Notes: generated by a model not told the origin, from the sequence alone. A stretch of DNA of 64,000 nucleotides from Pseudomonadota bacterium (GCA_023412495.1 JAEYNP010000017.1:1-64000), one strand, 5' to 3'; counted from the first letter of the stretch, positions 8,774-17,931 are shown. Numbers and translations are program-made.

Positions 8774-9697
8774 TCAGATATCCGGTGTCTCGCAGGGAAG
8801 AGGGGCCTTGCCCACCGCCGGTTCCCGGTTCTTTTCTCGGCCGCCCGTGGCCGTAAGATACCCTTTCACCGCCCCGCTGATGAGGATAAGCAGGCAGCCT
8901 GACATCTGCAGGGTGTTCAGTGTTTCGCCGAAGATCATCCAGCCGAGCACCACGACGAAGATCGGCTCGAAATAGGCGAGTGTGCCGAAGGTGGCGGCCG
9001 GCAGCCTCTCCAGGGCGATCACGGCGAAGAGGATGCCGAGAAAGCCGGGAATGAAGCCCGCCCCCAGCAGCCACAGCCAATTCGTGCTCGAAATGGCGGG
9101 AACCTCGGTGATAAAAAAGGGCACCATGCACAGGGCGCCGGCGAGCAGCTGGTAGAATGTGCGAGTGTAGACATGGACACGGCTGTCGATGATCCGGTTG
9201 ATGAGGATGAAGGCCGAGTAGCAGGCGAGGCCGAGGGCGGAAAAGCCGAGGCCCAGGGCGTGATTGGTGCCGGAGGAGAGATCGAGCTTGAATTCCATCA
9301 TCATGGCAAAGCCGAAGAGCGCGGCGGAGATCAGCGCGACGCTCGTCAGGTTCAGCTTCTCGCCCAGGAAAAAGTGGGCGTAGATCGAGGCCACCAGCGG
9401 GGCGAGATAGAGCACCATGATGGCCATGGCCATGCTGGTGAGATACATGGCCTGGATGTAGAAAATGATGAAGCCGGCCAGCATCAGCCCGTTGACGAGG
9501 ACCGGCCAGGTCGGCCAGGTGAGCAGCAGCCTCAGGCGGCGGGTGAGCAGGAGCAGAAGGGTCAGAAAGGCGGCGCCGAAAAAGAGCCGGAAAAAGGTGA
9601 TGACCTGGGCGTCGAGGCCGGTCTTGCGGGAGAAGACTCCCATGGTGCCCATAAAAAGACCCGCCAGGATGGCTGTGACTATGCCTATGATGTTCAT
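8774..9697 (-). CDS. DMT superfamily permease, EamA family
   Basis: The 307-residue protein has about ten hydrophobic segments arranged as two EamA repeats (first AILAGLFMGTMGVFSRKTGL, second near FSALGLACYSAFILINRIID). EamA proteins are exporters of amino acids or other metabolites in the inner membrane. The substrate cannot be assigned. The C-terminal tail after the last span is polar and short. It is transcribed away from the two-component genes, and its start has no strong ribosome-binding site. Confidence 0.88.
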   Translation of the reverse strand: MNIIGIVTAILAGLFMGTMGVFSRKTGLDAQVITFFRLFFGAAFLTLLLLLTRRLRLLLTWPTWPVLVNGLMLAGFIIFYIQAMYLTSMAMAIMVLYLAPLVASIYAHFFLGEKLNLTSVALISAALFGFAMMMEFKLDLSSGTNHALGLGFSALGLACYSAFILINRIIDSRVHVYTRTFYQLLAGALCMVPFFITEVPAISSTNWLWLLGAGFIPGFLGILFAVIALERLPAATFGTLAYFEPIFVVVLGWMIFGETLNTLQMSGCLLILISGAVKGYLTATGGREKNREPAVGKAPLPCETPDI

Positions 9698-9854
9698 TTA
9701 CGTTCGATTGTTTTCGGGGTTGATCTCGTGGGGTGCAATTTCGCTTTGGAGTACCGAGAGAGAGTAGCCTCACTTGCTCTTCTTTGCACTTCTTTTTGGC
9801 GGAGTTTGAATTATTCAGGCATTTTTGCCTAACTTTGATTATCTGTTCTTGCGC

Positions 9855-9883
9855 TTGACGGGAATATGGCGGGGGGATAGGAT
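9855..9883 (+). promoter_or_regulatory. Putative sigma-70 promoter of the two-component operon
   Basis: TTGACG (9855-9860) and TAGGAT (9878-9883) are separated by exactly 17 bases, about 85 bases before the kinase start. Both boxes are close to consensus (5/6 and 4/6). Confidence 0.5.
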
Positions 9884-9967
9884 GGGAAGGGCAGGCGCCG
9901 GAGAAACTGAAAGACTGCTGTTACAGCTTGAAAAACAACTTTGAACTTCAGACTCACGAGGATGTTC

Positions 9968-11311
9968 ATGGAGTCCATAAAGAGTTGCTTGCGTATTTTC
10001 AGCCAGAGATTGTTAATCATCGGCATCATTCTCGGACTGCTCTCCTGGCTGGTCGAATCCTACATGCATTTTCACATCTTTCACGAAAGGCACCTCAACT
10101 TCGTGGATCATATCTTCTTCCCGGACATGCATGAAATGTGGATGAGGCTGATCATCGTCATCCTCTTCATCTCCTTCGGCGTGTATGCCCAACGGATTAT
10201 AAGGGCGCTCGGCAAGGCGGAAATGGCGATAAAGCAGGTCAATATGGAATTGACGCAAATTTTCGATACGGCAGCGGACGGGATGCGGGTGATCGATAAA
10301 AATTTCAATACGCTCCGGGTTAACAAGACCTTTCTTCAGCTTGCCAAGATCGGCAGGGAAGAGGGGGCGGAAGGACAAAAATGCTACGAAGTGTTCAGGG
10401 GAGCCAGCTGCAATACTGAGCTCTGTCCGATGTTTCGCATCCAGGGCGGAAAGGAGCGGGTGGAGTACGATGCCATCAAGGTCCGGCGGGACGGCGGTGA
10501 GGTCCCCTGCATCGTTACCGCAACGCCTTTTTGCGACGGCAACGGGCAGTTCGTCGGAATCGTCGAGAACTTCAAGGATATTTCCGATCGGAAGAAAACG
10601 GAGGAGGAGTTGCAGCGTTCGCATGAACAACTGCGCAATGTCACTTCCCATCTCGAGATGGCCAGGGAACAGGAGCGCCGGGCCATGGCCCGGGAGATTC
10701 ACGATGAACTCGGTCAGGCATTGACCGGCTTCAAAATGGATGTTCATTGGCTCGCCCGTCACCTGCGGGCCCAAGAACCGGAGGTTCTGGAGAAATTCAG
10801 GAATATGAATCAGCGGCTGGATCAGACAGTTCAGACGGTGCAACGGCTTTCTTCGGAGCTTCGCCCATGCTTGCTCGACGATCTGGGGCTATCAGCTGCC
10901 ATCGAATGGCAGGCGAATCTCATTCACGACCGCCTCGGCATCGATTTCGATATCGTTTCCATTCCCGAAGACATACTCCTCAATGATCCATGCAGGATCA
11001 CGGTCTTCCGTATTTACCAGGAAGCGCTGACGAATATCGCCCGCCATTCGGGGGCGACGCAGGTCGAGGTCGTTTTGATCAAGGAGAAGGGCTGTGTGAC
11101 GCTCACGGTCAGGGATAACGGTGCCGGAATTGCACCGGAACAGATAACTAACTGCAATTCTTTAGGCTTGAGGGGGATGCAGGAGCGCGCCTGTCTGTTG
11201 AAAGGAACGCTGACCATACAAAGCAGGTTGGGGGAGGGCACCACATTGTGCCTTTCCATTCCTTATGAAGAGCAGGGAGAGGAAACTCGTGTTGAAGATA
11301 CTGATAGTTGA
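9968..11311 (+). CDS. NarX/DegS-type sensor histidine kinase with PAS domain
   Basis: The protein (about 447 residues) has two membrane spans near the N-terminus (about 15-29 and 59-76) enclosing a short periplasmic loop rich in His and Asp (HFHIFHERHLNFVDH). A PAS domain follows at about 90-208, with Cys residues in CYEVFRGASCNTELCPMF. It ends with a HisKA_3 dimerisation domain carrying the phosphoacceptor His (AREIHDELGQ, residue 245) and an HATPase domain (NIARHSGA, DNGAGI, LGLRGMQERA). The CX6CX4C pattern in the PAS domain recurs in such sensors and could bind a metal or be redox-sensitive. The start at 9968 is chosen for the CGAGGA upstream; TTG 9941 and ATG 9962 are alternatives. It overlaps the regulator gene. 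Confidence 0.9.
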   Translation: MESIKSCLRIFSQRLLIIGIILGLLSWLVESYMHFHIFHERHLNFVDHIFFPDMHEMWMRLIIVILFISFGVYAQRIIRALGKAEMAIKQVNMELTQIFDTAADGMRVIDKNFNTLRVNKTFLQLAKIGREEGAEGQKCYEVFRGASCNTELCPMFRIQGGKERVEYDAIKVRRDGGEVPCIVTATPFCDGNGQFVGIVENFKDISDRKKTEEELQRSHEQLRNVTSHLEMAREQERRAMAREIHDELGQALTGFKMDVHWLARHLRAQEPEVLEKFRNMNQRLDQTVQTVQRLSSELRPCLLDDLGLSAAIEWQANLIHDRLGIDFDIVSIPEDILLNDPCRITVFRIYQEALTNIARHSGATQVEVVLIKEKGCVTLTVRDNGAGIAPEQITNCNSLGLRGMQERACLLKGTLTIQSRLGEGTTLCLSIPYEEQGEETRVEDTDS

Positions 11312-11921
11312 CGACCATGCGGTCGTCAGGGCGGGCTTGCAGCAGATTCTGGCGGAAACGAACGATCTGGTCGCCGCCCGGGAGTCCTCCAACGGAAAAG
11401 AGGCCTTGAAGCTTGCCGCGGCCGGTGATTTCGATCTTGTTCTTCTCGATATCGCCTTGCCTGACATGAGCGGGCTGGATGTCCTGAAAGAACTCCATCG
11501 GGCGCAGCCGGCGCGTCCCGTTCTCATGCTCAGCATGTATCCGGAGGAACAATATGCGATTCGTGCGCTCAAGGCCGGGGCGCGGGGCTATCTCACCAAG
11601 GGGAGCGCTCCCGAGGAGTTGATCTCCGCCATCCGCAAAGTGTCGCAGGGGGGGAGGTACATCAGTCTTGTCCTGGCGGAGAAACTGGCCTGCTATCTTG
11701 GCGCCGACCAGGAGAAGAGCCCTCATCAGACGCTGTCCGACCGGGAGTATCAGGTGATGCTGATGATCGCCTCCGGCAAAACCGTCACGGAAATAGCCGA
11801 CGAACTGGTGCTGAGCACCAAGACCATCAGCACCAATCGGCGGCGAGCCCTGCAGAAAATGGGGATGAAGAATAATGCCGAGTTCACCTATTATGCCATA
11901 AAAGAGGGCCTTGTCGGATGA
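11289..11921 (+). CDS. NarL/FixJ-family response regulator
   Basis: This is a receiver domain with phosphoacceptor Asp54 (LVLLDIALPD) plus a LuxR-type helix-turn-helix (LSDREYQVMLMIASGKTVTEIADELVLSTKTISTNRRRALQKMG). It is the cognate regulator of the kinase it overlaps by 23 bases. The likely start is GTG at 11289, preceded by AGGGAGAGG, giving MLKILIVDDH; an ATG at 11265 in frame would add eight basic residues before the receiver. Overlap and strong Shine-Dalgarno sequence point to translational coupling. Its targets are not evident; the exported proteins immediately downstream are candidates by position only. Confidence 0.92.
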   Translation: MLKILIVDDHAVVRAGLQQILAETNDLVAARESSNGKEALKLAAAGDFDLVLLDIALPDMSGLDVLKELHRAQPARPVLMLSMYPEEQYAIRALKAGARGYLTKGSAPEELISAIRKVSQGGRYISLVLAEKLACYLGADQEKSPHQTLSDREYQVMLMIASGKTVTEIADELVLSTKTISTNRRRALQKMGMKNNAEFTYYAIKEGLVG

Positions 11922-11937
11922 TCATCATTTCTCTAAA

Positions 11938-12046
11938 GCGGGCTGACGCCCGCAACCCAAGGGCTCTTATCCCCTCACACTGCAGAGGGGATAAGTACCT
12001 TCACGAAATTCGTTCTTAAAAAGCAAGAAACGAATTTCTAAGGTAC
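11938..12046. repeat. Compound palindromic element: two hairpins plus GATAAGTAC-family repeat
   Basis: Three hairpins lie in a row in the gap of about 330 bases after the response regulator: GCGGGC/GCCCGC (11938-11953), TTATCCCCT/AGGGGATAA (11967-11994), and an imperfect one running from GTACCTTCACGAAATTCGTT (11995-12014) to its near-complement ending in GGTAC at 12046. The last shares its core with the elements at 2981, 39555 and 58101. The first hairpin could end the two-component transcript but lacks a T tract. Confidence 0.75.
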
Positions 12047-12252
12047 TAATCTCTTGTAGGACAAACGAGTACAGAAAACCCCGCCGCAGAACTACAAAAG
12101 GTTTCCCCTGCCCCTACGAACAATTCATTCTCCCGCTGATAGGCAGACTCATCGCGCCCAAGTAGAATGGAGCCATATTTTCACACGTCGACAGGGTGGA
12201 AATTATGGGAGAGGACATAACTCCATTCAATATGAAACTAAGGAGAAATCTC

Positions 12253-12525
12253 ATGAAAAAGCTTCTTCATTGCATTGTGGCGTCTTGCATGGCGAGTCTA
12301 CTGATCACCGGAGTGAGTTTTGCCGGTGCCCGTACGGGAGACCGTGATGGTGGTACTGCCGATCAGGACCGCGATCGTGACAGGGATGGCACCTGCCTGG
12401 ATGCCGGCCGGCAGGAAAACGGCAATTATCCCTTCTTTGTTCTGGATGGGGCAGGCACCGGGGACAGGGACGGTACTCCTGACCAGGACCGCGATCAGGC
12501 AAGAGACGGTTCTTGCCAGGATTAG
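12253..12525 (+). CDS. Small exported Asp-rich protein with two internal repeats
   Basis: The 90-residue product begins with a clear signal peptide (MKKLLHCIVASCMASLLITG, cleavage near SFAGA). Two similar Asp/Arg-rich blocks follow: GDRDGGTADQDRDRDRDGTC and GDRDGTPDQDRDQARDGSC, joined by a linker GRQENGNYPFFVLDG. The spacing of Asp residues resembles calcium-binding DxDxDG repeats, but this is resemblance only. Each block ends with Gly-Thr/Ser-Cys, so a disulfide between them is possible. The start is supported by AGGAGA eight bases upstream. I do not recognise a named family. It lies downstream of the NarX/NarL-like pair, across the repeat element. Confidence 0.75.
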   Translation: MKKLLHCIVASCMASLLITGVSFAGARTGDRDGGTADQDRDRDRDGTCLDAGRQENGNYPFFVLDGAGTGDRDGTPDQDRDQARDGSCQD

Positions 12526-12697
12526 TCAATTTGCCTGCTGATTGGGAAGCTGATGCTGGCCAGGTTGAAAAGGGGAAGCGTCTGATGCACCTTGCCCCTG
12601 CGGCCTGCCACGGCTGAATTTATCCACAGCTTTCGTTTGCCTCGGCTTCCTGGTTCAGTGACCATAAAGTTTATTCTCTTCAGATAAGGAGTCTCAG

Positions 12698-13057
12698 ATG
12701 AGAAAACGAACATTGGCAGTCGTCTTAGCCTCTGCCCTGGCATTATCCGCCGGTTTTACAGCCGCGGCTAACCAGCAGCAATTCCAGCGGCAAGATCAGA
12801 TTTATGGCAGTCAGCTTATGACGCAACAGGAGCGGGATCAATTTCGCGCTGAAATGCGTGCCGCAACAACCGCGCAGGAGCGAGATCAAATACGCAGAAA
12901 ACATCACGAACAAATGAAAGTGCGCGCCCAGGCCCAGGGAATGACTCTGCCCGATGAACCGCCAGTCTGGGGAGGTGGCACGGGACTCGGTGCTGGTGGA
13001 GGAATGGGGCCGGGTGGTGGCGCTGGCCGTGGTGGCGGTGGCGGGGCCAGGAGGTAA
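12698..13057 (+). CDS. Exported small protein with charged helical core and Gly-rich tail
   Basis: The 119-residue protein has a signal peptide (MRKRTLAVVLASALALSAGF, cleavage near TAAA). The core is charged and helical (LMTQQERDQFRAEMRAATTA then QERDQIRRKHHEQMKVRAQ), followed by LPDEPPVWGGG and a tail made almost only of Gly that ends GGGGGARR. The core recalls small periplasmic helical proteins, some of which bind metal or unfolded protein, but no function is established. AAGGAG lies eight bases before the ATG. It converges with the next gene, whose product also ends in a long Gly-rich tail. Confidence 0.8.
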   Translation: MRKRTLAVVLASALALSAGFTAAANQQQFQRQDQIYGSQLMTQQERDQFRAEMRAATTAQERDQIRRKHHEQMKVRAQAQGMTLPDEPPVWGGGTGLGAGGGMGPGGGAGRGGGGGARR

Positions 13058-13136
13058 AAGCTCGTCACACGGTCAGGGGAGGACGGTGTTGCCATCGCCT
13101 CCGATTCAATGCTCCGCCGCTCCGCCGTGAGCGTCA

Positions 13137-14030
13137 TCAGCGGGGGCCACCACCGCCTCCGCCACCACTGCCACCTCCACTGCCACCACCATCACTACCG
13201 CTGCCGCCGGAGTTCCCACCGCCTTGTCCTCCCGCGGAATCGTGACCATGGCCTGAATCGCTGCCGGCACCACCATGGAAACCTTCGCCGGAGCTTCTGC
13301 CGCCTGCTGAAGAGCCGAGTTTGTCGGCGGAAACACCCCTGCTTATTGCGCCTCTGAATTTTCGGGCGGTCTCTTCCAGATCATTTCTTTGGATATTTCC
13401 GAAGGAATTGCGGAGAGTATTCATGTCGGCCTCATCATAGCCTTTGGCAAGGGCTTCTCCCACAACGGAGGCGGTGGTTGTCGACGATACGCCCTGCCGC
13501 ACCATCTCTCTTGCGGTAAGCAACGTCTCTTCCCTGAGGCCGAATTGGCGGGATTTTTCCGCATGCTGCAACCTGCTCTCGATTGCCGAAGCTATCCGTG
13601 CGGCATCCTCCCGGGTGAGCCCGGCTGCCAGACTATCAGCATAAGCCTGGGCGAGCCGCGAGCGGTGCTGCTGATCCACGCCGGCAGTCAGTTCATAGGC
13701 CTGGGCGTATCGAGTCTCAACCTTGGACGCCGCCTGCAGGATCCTTTCAGGTTCGACCCGCTTGGCAATCCCCTCGAGCACCTTATCCCGGACCGGCTCC
13801 GCGGCCATTCCCGGGAAATTTTTCGCGGACAGCTGGTTGGCCAGCCTCCGCGCCTGGTCTTCCGTAAATCCCGCCTGTTGCATGGAATGTACCAGCGCGC
13901 GCATCATCCGCGGACAACCCGGACCGGGCAATCTGACGCTCAAGGCTGTCCGCTTGCCTGCCGACCGTTTGCCCGCCGGCATGCGATGCCGTAATCATCA
14001 GCGAAAATAAGATCAGCATAAATTTTTCCA
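13137..14030 (-). pseudogene. Exported Gly-tailed helical protein, reading frame interrupted by a frameshift
   Basis: Two overlapping frames together make one plausible exported protein. ATG 14030 gives MEKFMLILFSLMITASHAGG, a signal peptide, and runs on as SLERQIARSGLSADDARA. At a GCGCGCGC run (about 13900-13907) the sense passes to another frame, which continues LVHSMQQAGFTEDQARRLAN and stays open to 13137. That mature part (about 225 residues) is helical with repeated short blocks and ends in a Ser/Gly tail GGGGGGGPR. The shift equals one inserted or two deleted bases. The downstream frame has an ATG inside it (13982 or 13907) but no signal peptide of its own. It may be a real mutation, an assembly error in the dinucleotide run, or programmed frameshifting. 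No family recognised. Confidence 0.65.
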
Positions 14031-14169
14031 TAATACCGCCTCCTCGAAAAACCCCACCAGTACCCGTCACGCTGCCGAAACACTGCCCGGCCTGATCCCT
14101 GTCAATCTGTTCCCGATCTTCAAGGCTGATAAATACGGTTCATCAAACCAAAATCATCTTTTTCCTTAA

Positions 14170-15321
14170 ATCTGCATTCCGGCATGTAAGACCTGCCGTC
14201 GACTATATAAAAATACCGAAATTCCCGGTTCCATCGCCATTGAAATCGATGTCTCCGGGCGATTGCTGCTGACCAAGAATGTCTATGATGAATTTTTGGT
14301 CGATTCCGCTACCGGTCAGCCCGTATTTTTGGGAACCGTCCAAAAAGCCATCGATTCGCCTCTGGAAAATCTTGCGTTGTATGTCAAGCTTATGAGGGAT
14401 GGTCATCTGGTGACGCCTGCCGACGAGCGTGCGCCTGTCGATCGTTCGTTGAATGGCGGCATTCCCGTGTCGAATCTGCTCGAGTTGGAAGACGGCCCGG
14501 CCGACGCACCCTTGCGGCCGACCATCGACATCAGGAAGCTACAGGGCCAAGGCCTTGGTTCTCTGGTGGATGTCCGGCCTGTTACCTATCTTACTTACTA
14601 CCAATGTGTCGATAAGGATGAAAACGTTACGCCTTGCTACTGCTGGGACTACAATCCGCAACAGGCTGAACTTGACAAAGTGCTTGCCGCTTGTGAAAAC
14701 GTCGCCGGTCTGAAACTTTTCTCGACAACCTCCGAGACTTGCCCGACGGGAATCAATGCAGACAACCCGATTGTATGCCAAGGTCCTTTCTTTGGTATCC
14801 TGACCGATGGGGATTATAGGGCAAACGCCACCGACCTCAATTTTGCGGCGAGCTTTCTTGCCGCCGCCGCCGACAAGACCGGAGATATTGGAGTGGACCT
14901 GGTGGTGTATCTCAACTCAATCCTGGGAATAAACAAAGTGGAGGGATACAGTGCCTATGAAGAAGATGGCCAAACCCCTGCGAGTGGGGCTATCGATTAC
15001 AGTAAGTTTCCGGAATACTTCAATTTCAACCTGGTTACCAATTATGACAGAAACACCATCGCCAGCCGCGTCGCCGGCGGGTTGGTAAGGGTTCTGCAAG
15101 GCGGAGAGAGTTCCGGACTGTGGCAAGAAACCGATGTTCCGATACTGGGTGCCATGATGGATGACAGAACTATCTTTTCGAACATCGGACAGTCGCTCGA
15201 AACCGGCTTTCCCGATGGCAGTGTAGCGACGAAAAATTTACTCGGTTTCACACAGCGATCGGATGATGACCTCAGTGTCATCGAATTTATTCACACCTAC
15301 CAGATACCCGGTCAGCGGTAA
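14170..15321 (+). pseudogene. Lower-GC hypothetical gene, apparently lacking its 5' end
   Basis: From the first possible start (TTG 14263) the product is 352 residues, but the frame is open from 14170 and the upstream residues (PGSIAIEIDVSGRLLLTKNV) read as continuous protein. No ATG, GTG or TTG occurs between 14170 and 14263, and no ribosome-binding site is visible before the TTG. The protein contains several Cys residues (YYQCVDKDENVTPCYCWDY, CPTGINADNPIVCQG), suggesting an exported, disulfide-bonded product that has lost its signal peptide. Base composition is less GC-rich than the flanks. It overlaps the converging radical SAM gene by 10 bases at its end. I do not recognise a family; truncation is inference, and an unusual start codon is possible. 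Confidence 0.5.
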
Positions 15322-16838
15322 CGGGCGAAGAACGGGGCGTGATTCGAAGTGAAGAGCGGCGGGTCGTTCCGGAGGATCGCGGCGATCTTCGGAGAGCGCT
15401 TGAAGGAGCTCAGAAAGCGCCGCACCTCCGGCCTGTCCCAGCCCCGGGGGTGGGTGAAATTGCGGTAGATGGACAGATCCCCCTCGTAGAAATCGTTTAT
15501 CGGCAGGGCTTCCGCCTCGTTGCTGCCGATGGGCAGGTTGAATATCGCCAGGTTCAGGAAGTCAATGGCCCGGTGGTGCTCCTCGACGAATTGCCATGTC
15601 CGTTCCGCCTCGGCGCGGCTCTCCGAAGGCGTGCCGAAGAGGAGATATACGTAGGTGGCGATGCCCGCTTCGTGAAGGTTTTCCAGCACCGTTGACGCCC
15701 GGCGCAGGTCGATGCCCTTGTGCATCCGGTCCAGTACCTCCTGGTCGCCGGACTCGAGTCCGAGTTTCAGCATGACACAGCCGGCCTCCCGCAGGCGGCG
15801 GCAGAAATCGCGATCGGTCAGCAGCCTGTCGATACGGGCGAAGCCGTACCAGGGCGCGCCCGGCGGCTCTTTGCAGATGGCACGGAGCATGGCCGGGCTG
15901 ATGGCGTTGTCGAGGAGGTGGATGAGAGCCGGCGAGTGAACTGCGCAAAGGCTCTGCAGATGGGCGATGGCGGTCACTGGCGGCACCTGTGCATAGGGAT
16001 TTTCTTCGCTTTTCTCCGGGCAGAAGCTGCATTTTCGCCAGAAACAGCCGAAGGAGGCGGCGTAGGGCAGGACGAAGCCGGGGGAGAGATAGCGGTTGTC
16101 GCCAAGCCCCGAAAAGTCGGGCAAAGGGTGGTATTCTCGGTGCTCGCTGCCCAAGAGGCTGAGGAGCGGTTTCTCACCCCGGCCGGCGATGAAATGGTCG
16201 ACCAGGTCCGTAAAAGGGTTTCGCCAGCCCGGATTGCTGAGCCAGGTGGTGACGAGTCCCCCGCCGAGGATGATGGCCTGCTCCGGGTGGCGGGCCCGGA
16301 GGTAGCCGATCATGGCGAAGGTGGCGAGGGCCTGGCTGAGGTAGGTGAGGGAGAAGCCGATGCGGGCGCACCGCGTCTTCTCGATAAGCTCGTCCAGCCG
16401 GCGGCTGAAATAGGGGGAAAAGATGTTTGCCCGATAGTCCGCCGCGGCCGCGCGCAGGTCGGCGCTCTTCACCGGTGATCTCCCATTGTCCTGGTAGTTG
16501 GCGAGGGACAGCTGCAGGTCGAAGTCCTTCCCGGCCATCGCCAGGAACCGGTCGATGTCCGCTACGGCTCGGGCGTAGCGGTCAAAGCTCCCGTAGGTGC
16601 GCGTGTCACGCAGGGCACCGAGATTTCTGCCGATATTCCTTGCCGCCCGGTCGGTCCAGGTGTCGCCGTGCGGCCTTGCGGTGCGGGAAATGTGCTCCAG
16701 GGCCTCGATATTCATGTCGCAGACCGAACAGGCGTGGCCGTGGGCGGTCAGCGCCGCGGCGAGATAGGCCGGGGCGGCCGGCGGCTCGCAGGGCTTGGTC
16801 AGCGGCGGGTGGATGATGAGCATGTACGATTTTGCCAA
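15312..16838 (-). CDS. B12-binding domain-type radical SAM protein
   Basis: The 508-residue protein has an N-terminal cobalamin-binding-like fold (LIIHPPLTKPCEPPAAPAYL, then HACSVCDMNIEAL) and a radical SAM core with the cluster motif CFWRKCSFC (CX3-4CX2C), followed by LHLLDNAIS and ARIDRLL strand motifs. Such enzymes cleave S-adenosylmethionine to start radical chemistry, often methylation or ring formation. The substrate is unknown, as there is no biosynthetic cluster around it. A conserved IIHPP start and the ESGDQEVLDRMHKGI helix are typical of the family. It converges on the lower-GC gene. Confidence 0.88.
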   Translation of the reverse strand: MAKSYMLIIHPPLTKPCEPPAAPAYLAAALTAHGHACSVCDMNIEALEHISRTARPHGDTWTDRAARNIGRNLGALRDTRTYGSFDRYARAVADIDRFLAMAGKDFDLQLSLANYQDNGRSPVKSADLRAAAADYRANIFSPYFSRRLDELIEKTRCARIGFSLTYLSQALATFAMIGYLRARHPEQAIILGGGLVTTWLSNPGWRNPFTDLVDHFIAGRGEKPLLSLLGSEHREYHPLPDFSGLGDNRYLSPGFVLPYAASFGCFWRKCSFCPEKSEENPYAQVPPVTAIAHLQSLCAVHSPALIHLLDNAISPAMLRAICKEPPGAPWYGFARIDRLLTDRDFCRRLREAGCVMLKLGLESGDQEVLDRMHKGIDLRRASTVLENLHEAGIATYVYLLFGTPSESRAEAERTWQFVEEHHRAIDFLNLAIFNLPIGSNEAEALPINDFYEGDLSIYRNFTHPRGWDRPEVRRFLSSFKRSPKIAAILRNDPPLFTSNHAPFFARYR

Positions 16839-16892
16839 GGATAAGCCGATATTTTATGGATTCTTGGTCCAGGTGTACTATATTGAAGCGGA

Positions 16893-17858
16893 ATGTCTAC
16901 CCCAGACTCGGGAATGAGTAAAAAAATTAAATTTATGGTGAAAATGATGACAACGTTTTGGAAAAGACTGGCACCGATTTTTTTGATGCTGATAGCCTTC
17001 TCCTTCATCGAGGGCGGTATGCTGGCCGACTATGCAGACGCCCGCTCGAAATCCGGCGGCAAATCCTTCAGCTCGAGCCCGAGCAAGGCTCCCGCGAGCA
17101 CCGCCCCCGCCGCCGGCCCGAAAAAGGACAGCAGCTTCAGCCGCGGCCTGATGGGCGGCCTCCTGGGCGGCGCGCTCGGCGGCATGCTTTTCGGCTCGAT
17201 GTTCGGCGGCTCCGGCATCGGCATTCTGCCCCTGCTGCTTCTGGCCGGCGTCGCCTTCTTTCTTTACAAGAAGTTCGCCAAGGCTCGGCCAAGCGGCTAC
17301 CAGAGCCCCAATCCCTCCCCCCATCAGTACCAGTCGACCAACACTTACGGCGGCGGCACCCACAGCTCCTTCCAGCCTCCGCCCCCGCCCCCGCCGGTGA
17401 TCGGCGCGAACCTGGTGGAGGAGGGGATCGACCAGATCCGGCAGTACGACCGTGACTTCGACCCGGCGTATTTCAAGGAAGTGGCCTCCGATGTCTTCTT
17501 TCAGGTGCAGGCCGGCTGGATGCGCCGGGACCTCGATTCCTACCGCCATCTCCTGGGCGACCAGCTCGCGCGGGAATATGAGCAGCATTTCGCCGAGATG
17601 CGCGCCAACGGCCAGATCAACAAGCTCGAATCCATCGCAGTCCGCTCGGTGGAGATCGTCGCCGCCGGCAGCGACGGCCGCGAGGACTTCGTCACCCTGC
17701 AGTTCACCGCCAACCTGCTCGACTACACTGTCGACGACAAGAGCGGCGAGCTGATCTCCGGCAGCATGACCACCCCGGTGAAGTTCCAGGAAGACTGGAC
17801 CTGGGCCCGTCCGGCCGGCACCCAGAACTGGAAACTCGAAGGCATCAAGGAATCCTGA
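16893..17858 (+). CDS. Tim44-like domain membrane protein
   Basis: The product (up to 321 residues) has an N-terminal hydrophobic segment (IFLMLIAFSFIEGG) and a Ser/Lys/Ala-rich linker. A Gly-rich stretch follows with a second hydrophobic segment (GILPLLLLAGVAFFLYKKFA), then a Pro-rich linker, and a C-terminal Tim44-like domain (FKEVASDVFFQVQAGWMRRD...YEQHFAEMRANGQINKLESI). In mitochondria the domain links the import motor to the membrane; the bacterial role is unclear. Several starts are possible: ATG 16893, 16914, 16935, 16944 or 16947. I give the longest because none has a clear ribosome-binding site. A strong terminator follows. Confidence 0.85.
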   Translation: MSTPDSGMSKKIKFMVKMMTTFWKRLAPIFLMLIAFSFIEGGMLADYADARSKSGGKSFSSSPSKAPASTAPAAGPKKDSSFSRGLMGGLLGGALGGMLFGSMFGGSGIGILPLLLLAGVAFFLYKKFAKARPSGYQSPNPSPHQYQSTNTYGGGTHSSFQPPPPPPPVIGANLVEEGIDQIRQYDRDFDPAYFKEVASDVFFQVQAGWMRRDLDSYRHLLGDQLAREYEQHFAEMRANGQINKLESIAVRSVEIVAAGSDGREDFVTLQFTANLLDYTVDDKSGELISGSMTTPVKFQEDWTWARPAGTQNWKLEGIKES

Positions 17859-17873
17859 TTACAGTTAGCCATT

Positions 17874-17917
17874 GCCGCCGGGCCCGGCTGTGTGCCGGGT
17901 GCCGGCGGCTTTTTTTT
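17874..17917 (+). terminator. Strong Rho-independent terminator
   Basis: GCCGCCGG (17874-17881) pairs exactly with CCGGCGGC (17902-17909), and the stem continues inward with GCCCGGC against GCCGGGT. Eight T residues follow (17910-17917). It lies 16 bases after the Tim44-like gene and only four bases before the ribosome-binding site of pdxH, so pdxH is translated from read-through or from a promoter inside this region. Confidence 0.9.
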
Positions 17918-17931
17918 ATAAGGGAACTTAC

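Noticed and set aside
14203..14406. Minus-strand peptide ending DFNGDGTGNFGIFI that looks like an FG-GAP or dockerin motif
   Set aside because: It lies opposite the better-supported plus-strand reading frame, has no signal peptide, and contains only one such motif; a chance resemblance.
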